Below, one piece after another: positions 48,627-57,720 of a stretch of DNA of 64,000 bases (positions are counted from its first letter, which is position 1; each line of letters starts with the position of its first letter). A program made the position numbers and the translations under genes. The stretch lies in NCBI GenBank assembly GCA_002021875.1, contig CP018627.1, forward strand, positions 3,906,001-3,970,000, written 5' to 3'. The notes beneath the pieces were generated by a model. It saw only the letters and a program-made list of their open reading frames with translations, did not search any database and had not been told where the DNA came from. The stretch is from Streptomyces hygroscopicus. GTDB taxonomy: Bacteria > Actinomycetota > Actinomycetes > Streptomycetales > Streptomycetaceae.

Positions 48627-50855
48627 TCAGTGCTGTAGCGAGGGCGAAACGTGCACGGGGTGGCCATTGAGCACCGCCGTACCCGAGAGCGGATCCAGCC
48701 GTGAGCCGTCGAAGAGCTGGTTGACATTGACCCCGGGGCTGGCCCCGGCCACGGACAGCCGGACGCCGGTACGGGCGTGGCCCCAGCCGTGCGGCAGGCT
48801 CACCACTCCGGCCCGTACCGCGTCCGTCACCTCGACCGGCACCTCCAGCTCCCCGCCGTCGCCCTTGACCCGGGCCAGGCCGCCGTCGGCCAGGCCCAGC
48901 CGGACGGCGTCCTCGGGGTGCATCTGGAGCGTGCAGCGGTTGGTGCCGCCCATCAGGGCCGGGACGTTGTGCATCCAGCTGTTGTTGGAGCGCAGATGGC
49001 GGCGGCCGACCAGCAGCAGCCCCGAGGGCCGGTCGGCCAGCGACCGGCGCAGCCGCTCCACATCGGCGGCCAGCGGCTCCGGGCACAGCTCCACCGTGCC
49101 GCTGCGGGTCTTCAGCAGCCCGGGGACGCGTGGGCGCAACGGCCCCAGGTCGATGCCGTGCGGATGGGCGAGCAGCTTCTCCAGGCTCAGCCCGTCGGGG
49201 TCGGCGCCGAACCCGTCGCCGTACGGGCCCAGCCGCAGCATCATGTCCAGCCGACGCTCGGGGCCGTCCACCCCGGTCAGCCGCGCGGCCAGCTCGGCGG
49301 GCTCGCGTCCGTACACCGGGGACGCCGGGTCGGCGACCTCCTTGCCGAGGGTCCCCTCGATCGCCATCGCGTCCACCGCCGCCGGATCGGCGCCGCCGTG
49401 CCCGCTCACGCACAGCACCAGCCGCGCCAGGATGGCGCTCTCGCTCAGCCGGTCCGCCTCCAGCGGGATCACCGGGCGGGTGTAGCGGACCTGGTTGCGC
49501 ACGGACAGGCTGTTGAAGGCGTAGTCGAAGTGGGGGCTGCGGCTGGGCGGGGGCGGGGGCAGCACCACATGGGCGTGGCGCGAGGTCTCGTTGAGGTACG
49601 GATCGACGCTGACCATGAAGTCGAGCCCGGCCAGCGCCCCATCGAGGCGGTCGCCGTCCGGTGCGGAGAGCACGGGGTTGGCCGCGAGCGCCAGCACCGC
49701 CCGTATCCGCCCCTCGCCCGGGGTCTCGATCTCCTCGGCGAGCGCGACGGTCGGCAGCTCGCCCTTGGCCTCGGGGTATCCGCTGACCCGGCTGTGCCAG
49801 CGGCCGAGCGCGAACCCCTTCCCGGGCCGCGCCGGGCGCTCCCGGCGGCCGGTCGCGGCGAGCGGGAACATCATGCCGCCGGGCCGGTCGAGCTGTCCGA
49901 TGAGCACGTTGACCACATCGACCAGCCAGCTCGTGAGCGTGCCGAACTCGACGGTGGTGGAGCCGATCCGCCCGTACACCACGCCCCTGGGCGCGGCGGC
50001 CAGCTCACGGGCGAGGGTGCGGATCTCCTCGGCGGGCACATCGCACGCCTCGGCCACCGCCTCCGGCGGGAAGTCCGCGGCCAGCCGCCGCACCTCCGCC
50101 ACCCCGGTGACGTGCTCGGCGAGCGGGCCCGGTGCCACCAGGTCCTCGGCGAACAGCACCTGCACCATGGCGAAGAGCAGCAGGGCGTCGGTGCCGGGCC
50201 GGATCGCCACATGGCGGTCGGCCATCTTGGCGGTCCGGGTGCGCCGGGGGTCGACCACCACCAGCCGGCCGCCGCGCCGCCGCAGCGCCCGCAGCCGCCC
50301 GGGGAAGTCGGGGGCGGTGCACAGACTGCCGTTCGAGTCCAGCGGGTTGGCGCCGAGCATCAGCAGATGGTCCGTACGGTCCAGATCGGGTACCGGAATG
50401 GCGTTGGCGTCGCCGTACAGCAGCCCGCTGGAGACATGCTTGGGCATCTGGTCGAGGGTGCTGGCGCTGAAGACGTTACGGGTGCGCAGCGCGCCGAGCA
50501 GGAGCTGCGGATAGAGCCCTCCGGCCACGGTGTGCACATTGGGGTTGCCGAGCACGACCCCCACGGCCTGCGGTCCGTGCTCGCCCAGCAGCGGGGCCAG
50601 CCCCTCCCGCACGGCGGCGAACGCCTCGTCCCAACTGGTCTCCTCGAGGCGCCCGGCGCGGCGTACGAGGGGGCGCCGCAGCCGGTCGGGGTCGGCGTCG
50701 AGCTCGCCGATCGCGGCGCCCTTGGGGCAGATGAAGCCTCGGCTGAAGACGTCCTCGCGATCGCCGCGCGCCCCGGTCACCCTCCCCTCGTCGATGGTGA
50801 GGGTCAGCCCGCAGGTGGCCTCGCAGAGCGGGCAGATACGCAGGGCAGTGCTCAT
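48627..50855 (-). CDS. Molybdopterin oxidoreductase with N-terminal Fe-S cluster (FdhF/Nas-like)
   Basis: A 742-residue protein from ATG 50855. The N-terminal [4Fe-4S] ligands are C8, C11, C15 and C43 (CPLCEATC, then GFICPKG). The Moco-binding regions are visible as LGANPLDSNG, VVVDPRRTRTAK, and the C-terminal LVGRRHLRSNNSWMHN with LPHGWGHA. It belongs to the DMSO-reductase superfamily of soluble single-subunit enzymes common in Streptomyces. The substrate is unknown. No partner subunit is adjacent. A TetR-type site sharing its core with two acyl-CoA operons lies 56 bp upstream. Confidence 0.9.
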   Translation of the reverse strand: MSTALRICPLCEATCGLTLTIDEGRVTGARGDREDVFSRGFICPKGAAIGELDADPDRLRRPLVRRAGRLEETSWDEAFAAVREGLAPLLGEHGPQAVGVVLGNPNVHTVAGGLYPQLLLGALRTRNVFSASTLDQMPKHVSSGLLYGDANAIPVPDLDRTDHLLMLGANPLDSNGSLCTAPDFPGRLRALRRRGGRLVVVDPRRTRTAKMADRHVAIRPGTDALLLFAMVQVLFAEDLVAPGPLAEHVTGVAEVRRLAADFPPEAVAEACDVPAEEIRTLARELAAAPRGVVYGRIGSTTVEFGTLTSWLVDVVNVLIGQLDRPGGMMFPLAATGRRERPARPGKGFALGRWHSRVSGYPEAKGELPTVALAEEIETPGEGRIRAVLALAANPVLSAPDGDRLDGALAGLDFMVSVDPYLNETSRHAHVVLPPPPPSRSPHFDYAFNSLSVRNQVRYTRPVIPLEADRLSESAILARLVLCVSGHGGADPAAVDAMAIEGTLGKEVADPASPVYGREPAELAARLTGVDGPERRLDMMLRLGPYGDGFGADPDGLSLEKLLAHPHGIDLGPLRPRVPGLLKTRSGTVELCPEPLAADVERLRRSLADRPSGLLLVGRRHLRSNNSWMHNVPALMGGTNRCTLQMHPEDAVRLGLADGGLARVKGDGGELEVPVEVTDAVRAGVVSLPHGWGHARTGVRLSVAGASPGVNVNQLFDGSRLDPLSGTAVLNGHPVHVSPSLQH

Positions 50856-50910
50856 CGGTCTCTCCCAGGGACGGCGGCGAGGCCGCGATGACGCGCCGGA
50901 CCCGGTCACC

Positions 50911-50928
50911 ATACCGACTGGTAGGCAT
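50911..50928. promoter_or_regulatory. TetR-type operator, site 3 of three
   Basis: ATACCGAC-TG-GTAGGCAT (6/8 inverted repeat) lies between the molybdoenzyme start (50855) and the TetR stop (50998). The core is identical to sites at 8945 and 16235. Confidence 0.55.
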
Positions 50929-50997
50929 GTCGGGGAGGTGTCGAGGGGAAGTCCCTTTGAGTCCCGGATCAGTCCAGGACCCTGGCCACGTACCGGA

Positions 50998-51699
50998 TCA
51001 GTCCAGGACCCGGGCCAGATAGGCGCGCAGCAGCTCCTTCGTCTCCGCCACGATCGCCGGATCGCCCTCCGGATCCACCCGGAACGCCAGCCGCAGCAAC
51101 GCGTCCGCCGTCTCGACCGCGAGCAGGAAGGCCACCCGCAGCCGCTCCTCGGCCGCCTCGTCCCCGGCGGTGTCACCGGTCCCGCCACTGTCACCGGCCC
51201 CGCCGGGACCGCCGCTCGCGAGCCGGTCGGCGAGCAGCATCCGCAGCCGGTCGGCGACCAGATGGTTGGGCTGCTGCGGCTGTGCGGTGGCCGGGACCGG
51301 ATTCCCGAACTCGATGAGCGCGAACCCGGGCGCCCCGCGCTTCATCGCCAGATACTCGTCGACGACGACGTCCATCGCCTCCCGCCAGCCGCCGCCCCCG
51401 TCCGGCCCAAAGTCCGGCCCGGAGTCCGACCCGGGCTCTGACGCGGCCAGCCGCCGGGTGATCCGCGCCGCGTACTCGTCCAGATTGCGATGGGCCAGCG
51501 CCTCGGCCATCGCCCGCTTGTTGGAGAAGAAGCGGTAGACCGAGCCGATGGGGACATTGGCGCGCTCGGCGACGGCCCGGGTGCTCAGCTCTTCGTAGCT
51601 GATCTCGTCGAGCAGCTCGGCACAGGCGTCGAGGATCCGGCCGAGGCGCTCGGCGCTGCGGCGCTGGACCGGCTGGCGGCGGAGGGGCGGTATGGGCAC
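50998..51699 (-). CDS. TetR-family regulator divergent from hmgA
   Basis: A 233-residue protein. GTG 51699 with AGGA upstream is chosen; ATG 51720 would add seven residues. The helix-turn-helix spans about residues 17-58 (AERLGRILDACAELLDEI, then AVAERANVPIGSVYRFFSNK). A glycine-rich low-complexity insert lies within the ligand domain (GGPGGAGDSGGTGD). It is divergent from homogentisate dioxygenase with a perfect 9-bp inverted repeat between them. It probably represses hmgA and itself. A 26-bp near-duplicate (CAGGACCC and neighbouring bases) follows its stop. Confidence 0.88.
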   Translation of the reverse strand: MPIPPLRRQPVQRRSAERLGRILDACAELLDEISYEELSTRAVAERANVPIGSVYRFFSNKRAMAEALAHRNLDEYAARITRRLAASEPGSDSGPDFGPDGGGGWREAMDVVVDEYLAMKRGAPGFALIEFGNPVPATAQPQQPNHLVADRLRMLLADRLASGGPGGAGDSGGTGDTAGDEAAEERLRVAFLLAVETADALLRLAFRVDPEGDPAIVAETKELLRAYLARVLD

Positions 51700-51737
51700 G
51701 CCCCCATCCTGCCCGATCATTGACGCACCCGGGCTTC

Positions 51738-51763
51738 GATTCCTATCGTCTGACATAGGAATC
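51738..51763. promoter_or_regulatory. Operator between TetR gene and hmgA
   Basis: GATTCCTAT (51738-51746) and ATAGGAATC (51755-51763) form a perfect 9-bp inverted repeat with an 8-bp spacer, extending to 11/12 when flanks are counted. It lies 32 bp before hmgA and 39 bp before the TetR start. Confidence 0.7.
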
Positions 51764-51794
51764 AAGCGGTGCGGCGGAGCGGCGGGAGCGCGCG

Positions 51795-53144
51795 ATGGGC
51801 GATGGCACGGGCATCGAGCAAGGGATCGAGCAGGCGCGGAAGACGGCCGAAGGGCTGGCGTACGCCTCCGGCTTCGGCAATGAGCACAGCAGCGAGGCCG
51901 TGCCCGGCGCACTGCCCATCGGCCGCAACTCCCCCCAGCGCGCACCACTCGGGCTCTACGCGGAGCAGCTCAGCGGCACCGCCTTCACCGAGCCGCGCGC
52001 CACCAACCGGCGCTCCTGGCTGTACCGCATCCGGCCGTCCGCCGCGCATCCGCCGTTCACCCGGCTCGCGGGCGGCGCGCTGCGCGGCGCGCCCTTCACC
52101 GAGGCCGTGCCCGACCCGAACCGGCTGCGCTGGGATCCGCTGCCGGAGCCGCCGGAGGGCACCGACTTCCTCAGCGGGCTGTGGACGCTGGGCGGCAACG
52201 GCGACGCCACCCAGCGCGCGGGAATGGCCATCCACCTCTACGCCGCCAACGCGCCCATGACCGACCGGGTGTTCAGCGACGCGGACGGCGAGCTGCTGAT
52301 CGTCCCCGAGCGGGGCGGGCTGCTGCTGCGCACCGAGTTCGGCCTGCTGCGCGCCGAGCCGGGGCATGTCGCGCTGATCCCGCGCGGGGTGCGGTTCCGG
52401 GTGGAGCCGCTGGAGCCGTCCGTGCGCGGCTATGTGTGCGAGAACTACGGCCGCCCCTTCACCCTGCCCGACCTCGGCCCGATCGGCGCCAACGGGCTGG
52501 CGAACCCCCGCGACTTCCTCACCCCGGTCGCCGCGTACGAGGACGTGGAGCGCCCGATGGAGGTGGTCAGCAAGTTCTGCGGCAACCTGTGGGCCGCCAC
52601 ATACGACCACTCGCCGCTGGACGTGGTCGCCTGGCACGGCAACCATGTGCCGTACGTATACGACCTGCGCCGGTTCAATGTGCTCGGCACCATCAGCTAC
52701 GACCACCCGGACCCGTCCATCTTCACGGTGCTCACCTCGCCCTCCGACACCCCCGGGCTCGCGGGCGTGGACTTCGTGGTCTTCGCCCCGCGCTGGCTGG
52801 TCGGCGAGGACACCTTCCGGCCGCCGTACTTCCACCGCAATGTGATGAGCGAGTACATGGGGCTGATCGAGGGCGCGTACGACGCGAAGACCGGCGGCGC
52901 GGGGGGCTTCGTACCGGGCGGTGGCTCGCTGCACAACATGATGTCCGCACACGGCCCGGACCATGAGACCTTCGAACGGGCGAGCGCGGCCGAGCTGGCG
53001 CCGCACCGGCTGGACGACGGGCTGGCCTTCATGTTCGAGACCCGCTGGCCGGTCACGCCCACCCGGCAGGCGCTGGAGGCGGACCATCTCCAGGGGCACT
53101 ATGACGACGTATGGCAGGGTCTGGAACGCCATTTCCGCCCCTGA
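51795..53144 (+). CDS. hmgA: Homogentisate 1,2-dioxygenase
   Basis: A 449-residue protein of normal length. It opens the homogentisate ring to maleylacetoacetate in tyrosine/phenylalanine breakdown. The non-haem iron ligands are H347 and E353 ([12 protein letters not shown]) and H386 (AHGPD). The N-terminal [13 protein letters not shown] is the family's opening signature. It starts at ATG 51795 after GGGAG. It is controlled by the divergent TetR gene across a perfect palindrome. No other tyrosine-catabolism genes are adjacent. Confidence 0.96.
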   Translation: MGDGTGIEQGIEQARKTAEGLAYASGFGNEHSSEAVPGALPIGRNSPQRAPLGLYAEQLSGTAFTEPRATNRRSWLYRIRPSAAHPPFTRLAGGALRGAPFTEAVPDPNRLRWDPLPEPPEGTDFLSGLWTLGGNGDATQRAGMAIHLYAANAPMTDRVFSDADGELLIVPERGGLLLRTEFGLLRAEPGHVALIPRGVRFRVEPLEPSVRGYVCENYGRPFTLPDLGPIGANGLANPRDFLTPVAAYEDVERPMEVVSKFCGNLWAATYDHSPLDVVAWHGNHVPYVYDLRRFNVLGTISYDHPDPSIFTVLTSPSDTPGLAGVDFVVFAPRWLVGEDTFRPPYFHRNVMSEYMGLIEGAYDAKTGGAGGFVPGGGSLHNMMSAHGPDHETFERASAAELAPHRLDDGLAFMFETRWPVTPTRQALEADHLQGHYDDVWQGLERHFRP

Positions 53145-53232
53145 CCGCCGCCGTTGACGCCGTTGGACGGCGCCGCTGACGCGGTTGACCGCCACCGTGC
53201 GGCCGCTGCCGTGACTCGTGACCGGAGACCGC

Positions 53233-53982
53233 GTGACCACCTTCGCCCCCGACTCCCTCGCCCTCAACCGCAAGTTGCCGCTGTGGTACCAGGTCTCGCA
53301 GTCGCTGCGGGCCTCGATACTCGGGCGGGCCCCGCACGATCCGCTCCGGCTGCCGACCGAGGACCGGCTCGCCGAGCACTACGGGGTCAGCGTGCTCACC
53401 ATGCGGCAGGCGCTCAAGGAGCTGGAGACGGAGGGGCTCATCAGCCGCCACCGCCGCCGCGGCACCTTCATCGAGCCGAGCGCGCGGCGCGCCGCGCCGG
53501 TGCGGCTGCTGGGGTCGGTGGACGCGATCGTGGCCCAGCAGTCGGGTGAGCGGACGACGGTGCTGGAGCACGGCCCGGCGCCGGTGCCGGCGGAACTCGC
53601 CGAGTACTTCCCCGGCCTGGACGAGACGACCGCCTACCGCCGGCTGCGCCGCGACGGCCACAGCGGTGAGCCCACCAACTGGGCGGAGAACCTGGTCCAC
53701 CCCGAGCTGGCCGACCGCATCGACCTCGCGGACCTCGCCCGGTGGCCGATGACGAAGGTGCTGCGGGACGCGGTGGGGGTGCGGATCAGCCGGATCACGG
53801 ACACGGTGGAGGCCCGCCTCGCCGACCCCGAGACCTCCCGCCTGCTGCAGGTCCCGCTGCTCAGCCCGATCCTGCACTACACGGGGGTGACCTACGACGA
53901 GAGCGGCCGCGTGGTGGACGTGGCCCGCATCCACTACCGGGGCGACCGCTTCTCCTTCTCGGTCACGGTCGAGGCCGACTAG
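53233..53982 (+). CDS. GntR-family regulator with UTRA domain (HutC type)
   Basis: A 249-residue protein. GTG 53233 (GGAG 7 bp upstream) is preferred to GTG 53218. The winged helix spans about residues 12-78 (LPLWYQVSQSLRASIL, then LPTEDRLAEHYGVSVLTMRQ). The UTRA ligand domain (about 95-245) ends VARIHYRGDRFSFSVTVE. It is 88 bp downstream of hmgA on the same strand and may regulate aromatic amino acid catabolism, as HutC-type proteins often do. The target is not shown by the sequence. Confidence 0.9.
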   Translation: MTTFAPDSLALNRKLPLWYQVSQSLRASILGRAPHDPLRLPTEDRLAEHYGVSVLTMRQALKELETEGLISRHRRRGTFIEPSARRAAPVRLLGSVDAIVAQQSGERTTVLEHGPAPVPAELAEYFPGLDETTAYRRLRRDGHSGEPTNWAENLVHPELADRIDLADLARWPMTKVLRDAVGVRISRITDTVEARLADPETSRLLQVPLLSPILHYTGVTYDESGRVVDVARIHYRGDRFSFSVTVEAD

Positions 53983-54010
53983 GTATCGGTATACGGCTCC
54001 GACTCCAGTC

Positions 54011-54056
54011 CCTCCGGCGCTTGAGGAGCGGGGTCCGGGGGCGGAGCCCCGGCGGG
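54011..54056. repeat. Streptomyces intergenic hairpin repeat
   Basis: CCTCCGGCGCTTGAGGAGCG followed by GGGTCCGGGGGCGGAGCCCC is the reverse-oriented counterpart of the element at 12960-13050. It contains the same GGGGGCGGAGCCCC hairpin. Confidence 0.6.
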
Positions 54057-54077
54057 GGCCTGGGCGGCATCGATACC

Positions 54078-55286
54078 ATGCCGGGCGTGGGAGAACGTGA
54101 GGCGACGCCGCTGGGGGACCTGATGCCGTGGGCCGTGGGGCCGCTGCGGCTCGGGCGGGCGTGGGTCACGGCACCGGACACGGCCTCGCTCCAGGCGCGC
54201 TGGGAGCGGCTGACCCGGGCCGAGGACGAGGCGGCGCGGGCCGCGCTGTTCCGGCCGACCCGCGCCCGTACGCTGCACAGCTCCGTACCGCAACTGCCCG
54301 GCCAGGCCACCTCCACCGCCCGGCTGGCGCGCGAGGACGGGCCGTGTCCCGAGCCGCTGCGGATCGCGCACGGGCCCTTCGACCAGCTCTGGCTGATACC
54401 GGATCACCGGCTGATCGACGCCGCCCGCCCCGAGCTGTGGCGGGTGGCGGACGACCGGCAGATCCATGTCATCGAGGCCGCCGGACCGGACCCGGACCCG
54501 GTGCTCACGTTCTCCGCGCTGCTGCCGGACGGCCACTCCCCCGCGGGCCGCCCCGGCCGTATCCGTCCGCTCTACCGCCGCCCCGGCGGCCAGGAGCCCA
54601 ATCTCGCTCCGGGGCTGCTGGACCACCTGGCCACGCGGCTCGGCCGCCCGGTGGCCGCCGAGGACTTCGTGGCATGGACCGCCGCCACGGCGCGCGGCGC
54701 CCCGTGCGCCGTACCCCTGACCGCCGACCCCGAGATGTGGGAGTCGGGCGTGGAGCTGGGCCGCCGTGCGCTGTGGCTCCATACGCGCGGGGCGCACAGT
54801 GGTGAACGCCCGCGCATGCCGGGTGGCCAGCGCCCCTACGTTCGTGCCGCGCTTCCGTCGAGCGGGCTGCCGGACTCCCTGGGCTACGACCCGGACGAGG
54901 AGGCCCTGCTGCTGGGCGAGGGCCGTATCTCGCCGGTGCCACGGGCGGCATGGGAGTTCCAGGCGGGCGGGGTGCGGGTGCTGGAGACGTGGTTCGAGCA
55001 GCGCACCGCCCCACGGGAGCCGGGCACGCTGGAGGCGATCGGCCCGGCGGGCTGGCCGCCCGCGTGGACCTCGGAGCTGCTGGAGCTGATCACCGTGCTG
55101 GCGCTGCTCGCCGCGCTGCGCCCGGAGCTGCGGGCGCTCGCCGACCGGCTGGCGGACGGCACGCTCATCGACGCGGCGGAGCTGCGGGATGCGGGGGTAC
55201 TGCCGGTGCCCGGAGCGGCCCGGCGCCCGGCGTCCGTACTGGACCACCATGAGGAAGGCCCGGAGGGGCAGTTCGCCCTCCTCTGA
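54078..55286 (+). CDS. Orphan Type ISP restriction-modification C-terminal domain protein
   Basis: A 402-residue protein from ATG 54078 (weak SD). LRIAHGPFDQLWLIPDHRLI, then DAARPELWRVADDRQIHVIE resembles the C-terminal target-recognition-like domain (Type_ISP_C) of single-chain LlaBIII/Type ISP enzymes. The nuclease, helicase and methyltransferase domains are absent and no such genes are near. Such stand-alone proteins are common in Streptomyces, so it is probably a domesticated protein of unknown role and not a truncated restriction enzyme. The family call is from memory of the pattern. Confidence 0.65.
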   Translation: MPGVGEREATPLGDLMPWAVGPLRLGRAWVTAPDTASLQARWERLTRAEDEAARAALFRPTRARTLHSSVPQLPGQATSTARLAREDGPCPEPLRIAHGPFDQLWLIPDHRLIDAARPELWRVADDRQIHVIEAAGPDPDPVLTFSALLPDGHSPAGRPGRIRPLYRRPGGQEPNLAPGLLDHLATRLGRPVAAEDFVAWTAATARGAPCAVPLTADPEMWESGVELGRRALWLHTRGAHSGERPRMPGGQRPYVRAALPSSGLPDSLGYDPDEEALLLGEGRISPVPRAAWEFQAGGVRVLETWFEQRTAPREPGTLEAIGPAGWPPAWTSELLELITVLALLAALRPELRALADRLADGTLIDAAELRDAGVLPVPGAARRPASVLDHHEEGPEGQFALL

Positions 55287-55345
55287 GCCCGCCTGCCCGA
55301 CCTGGGTCCGACTGCTCTCGGGCCGCCTCTCCCGCTACATACGGC

Positions 55346-55371
55346 AGGCGCGCCCGTCTCCGGGCGCGCCT
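55346..55371 (+). terminator. Hairpin terminator after the ISP-domain gene
   Basis: AGGCGCGCCCG (55346-55356) pairs perfectly with CGGGCGCGCCT (55361-55371) across a TCTC loop, 60 bp after the stop codon. Confidence 0.6.
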
Positions 55372-55531
55372 CCCACTGACAACGGCCGTGCGGCCGGCCT
55401 GGCCTCTCGTCGGCATCCCACAGCGGCAGCGGCGTGGGGTGGACCACAGCACGGACTCACCGGCTGGAGCGAACCGGTTGACCCCGTGCCTGCCCGGGAT
55501 GACGAACGAAGACGCCTACGGGCCGGCCGGG

Positions 55532-55795
55532 TCAGCCGTGGTTGCCGAACAACGTGCGGCGCAACCGGCGCAGCGGCGCGAACAGCGACACCCGCGCACT
55601 CCGGCTGTTCTTCGCGCGCGTGTGATCGCGTGCGATCAGCTCCTGCATCAGCACCGTCGCGCCCTCCGCCTCCCGCTGGGGGACGGCAGGGCCGCCCATC
55701 ACCGCGAGATGGCGCTCGAGCCGCGCGCTGGACGCACCGCTTCCGCAATTGATCGCAGGCACTCGTGGCCTGCTCCGTACCGTTATCTGCTCCAT
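55532..55795 (-). CDS. Small hypothetical protein
   Basis: An 87-residue protein from ATG 55795 with GGGGAG 6 bp upstream. It is basic and lacks a signal peptide or membrane helix. RLERHLAVMGGPAVPQREAE, then GATVLMQELIARDHTRA is probably two helices, ending in an Arg/Leu-rich APLRRLRRTLFG tail. I recognise no family. It is divergent from the DUF4331 operon. Confidence 0.55.
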   Translation of the reverse strand: MEQITVRSRPRVPAINCGSGASSARLERHLAVMGGPAVPQREAEGATVLMQELIARDHTRAKNSRSARVSLFAPLRRLRRTLFGNHG

Positions 55796-56017
55796 GACAC
55801 TCCCCACCCGTACGAGGGCACCCGCCCCGGGCAGAGTAACCCTACCTCCCCGAGCCGTCACCCACGCATCCCAGGTTCCGGATTCACCACCGCGTCAAGG
55901 GTGTTGACGATACCTATCACTCGCAAACAAATTCCCGAGCCGACCAATCCATCCGTTCGCCAGGCCCGAATAGCCGCTTGAAGGACTGCTCCGACAAGCG
56001 TGCGAAGGACCTACAGG

Positions 56018-57532
56018 ATGACCGCAATCACCAAGAGCTTGGCCGCGCTGGTCAGCTGCGCACTGGCCGCCGGCGGGCTCACTGCCGCCGGTGTGGCCGT
56101 ACTGCAGCCCGGGACGGCGCAGGCTTCGAGCCACCGCGAGGCGCCGCTGATCTCCGGTCAGCCGCAGTACGACGCCACGGACGTCTACGCGTTCGTCAGC
56201 CCCGACAAGCCGGACACGACCACCATGGTCGTCAACGTGCTCCCGTTCCAGGACCCGGCGGGCGGCCCCAACTTCTACAAGTTCGCCCATGACGCCCGCT
56301 ACGACCTGCACGTCGACAACAACGGCGACGGCCAGGGCGATCTGCTGTTCCGGTGGACCTTCAAGGACCACCTCAAGAACGGCGACACGTTCCTCTACAA
56401 CACCGGCCCGGTCAACTCGCTCGAGGACGCGACCCTCAACTTCACCCAGACATACGACCTCGAAGTCATCAAGCTGAAGCATCAGAAGGCCGTCGCCCGC
56501 GCCAAGCTCGGCAGCGATCTGCCGGTCGCCCCGTCGAACGTCGGCAAGGCGTCCATGCCCGACTACCAGAAGCTCCGCGACCAGGCGGTGCGGAAGATCG
56601 GTTACAGCGGGGGCTCGACGGCCTTCGCCGGCCAGTCCGACGACCCGTTCTTCCTCGATCTGCGCGTCTTCGACCTGCTGTACGGCGGCGACATGTCCGA
56701 GGTCGGCAATGACACCCTCAAGGGCTACAACGTCCAGTCGATGTCCCTCCAGGTGCCGACGTCGGCGCTGACCGAGTCCAAGGACCAGCCGGTGATCGGC
56801 GTATGGGCCACCACCCACCGCCAGACCGCCGACGGCGACTGGACGCAGGTCTCCCGGCTCGGCAGCCCGCTGGTCAACGAGGTGGTCATCCCGCGCAAGG
56901 ACAAGGACAAGTTCAACGCCTCCGCGCCGTGGGACGACGGGCAGTTCCTGAAGTTCGTCCAGGAGCCCGAACTCCCCAAGCTGGTCGAGCAGATCTACAA
57001 GATCAAGGCGCCGGACACCCCGCGCGACGACCTGGTGCAGGCGTTCCTCACCGGTGTGCCCAAGCTCAACCAGCCGCCGAACGTCCGCCCCGCCGAGGAG
57101 CTCCGGCTCAACACCTCCATCCCGCCCACGGGCAGCCCCAAGCGGCTGGGCGTCCTGGACGGTGACAACGCGGGCTTCCCCAACGGCCGCAGGCTCTCCG
57201 ACGACGTCCTGGACATCGCGCTGCAGGCCATGGAGGGCGAGCTGCTCGGCAAGAAGAACGACCTGGGTGACGCGGTGGACGAGAACGACCAGAAGTTCGG
57301 CGGCTCCTTCCCGTATCTGGCGCTGCCCAGCTCCGGTTCGGACGCCAAGGCCGTCTCGAAGAGCGCCGGGCAGTCGCTGCTGAACGGCGGTTCGGGCATC
57401 GGCTCCTCCTCCGACGACAACATGGTGCTGGCCGGGTCCGCGGCGGCCGGTGGCGGGGCCGTGCTGCTGCTGGGCCTCGGATTCCTCTGGATGCGGTCGC
57501 GCCGGCGGGCTCCCCGCATGCGCCGGCACTGA
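56018..57532 (+). CDS. DUF4331 extracytoplasmic protein with C-terminal membrane anchor
   Basis: A 504-residue protein. ATG 56018 is chosen over GTG 56000. A signal peptide (residues 1-36, ending AQA) leads into the family hallmark SSHREAPLISGQPQYDATDV. A HVDNNGDGQGDLLFRW segment looks calcium-binding. The C-terminus has one transmembrane helix and a basic tail (FLWMRSRRRAPRMRRH). DUF4331 proteins have no firm function. It heads an operon with a TPR protein and a NicO-type metal transporter, which suggests a role in extracytoplasmic metal handling. Confidence 0.88.
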   Translation: MTAITKSLAALVSCALAAGGLTAAGVAVLQPGTAQASSHREAPLISGQPQYDATDVYAFVSPDKPDTTTMVVNVLPFQDPAGGPNFYKFAHDARYDLHVDNNGDGQGDLLFRWTFKDHLKNGDTFLYNTGPVNSLEDATLNFTQTYDLEVIKLKHQKAVARAKLGSDLPVAPSNVGKASMPDYQKLRDQAVRKIGYSGGSTAFAGQSDDPFFLDLRVFDLLYGGDMSEVGNDTLKGYNVQSMSLQVPTSALTESKDQPVIGVWATTHRQTADGDWTQVSRLGSPLVNEVVIPRKDKDKFNASAPWDDGQFLKFVQEPELPKLVEQIYKIKAPDTPRDDLVQAFLTGVPKLNQPPNVRPAEELRLNTSIPPTGSPKRLGVLDGDNAGFPNGRRLSDDVLDIALQAMEGELLGKKNDLGDAVDENDQKFGGSFPYLALPSSGSDAKAVSKSAGQSLLNGGSGIGSSSDDNMVLAGSAAAGGGAVLLLGLGFLWMRSRRRAPRMRRH

Positions 57533-57720
57533 ACCACGGGCGCCCTCGGGCCCGTATCACCGGGCGCGGCCCCGCCGACACCCGCGCGGCGGCCGCGTCC
57601 ACACCCCGCCCCTTCCGTTCGCCCTTCCCCCTCCGCTCGCCCCTCACCTTCCGTTCGCCCGCCGCTTCCATCCGCCCGTCCCACCGCGCGTTCGTGCTCA
57701 TGCGAAAGGCAGCTGTCACC

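Noticed and set aside
53742..54077. In-frame extension of the ISP-domain protein into the GntR gene
   Set aside because: That segment is the shifted frame of the GntR coding sequence and includes the intergenic repeat; ATG 54078 is the first sensible start.
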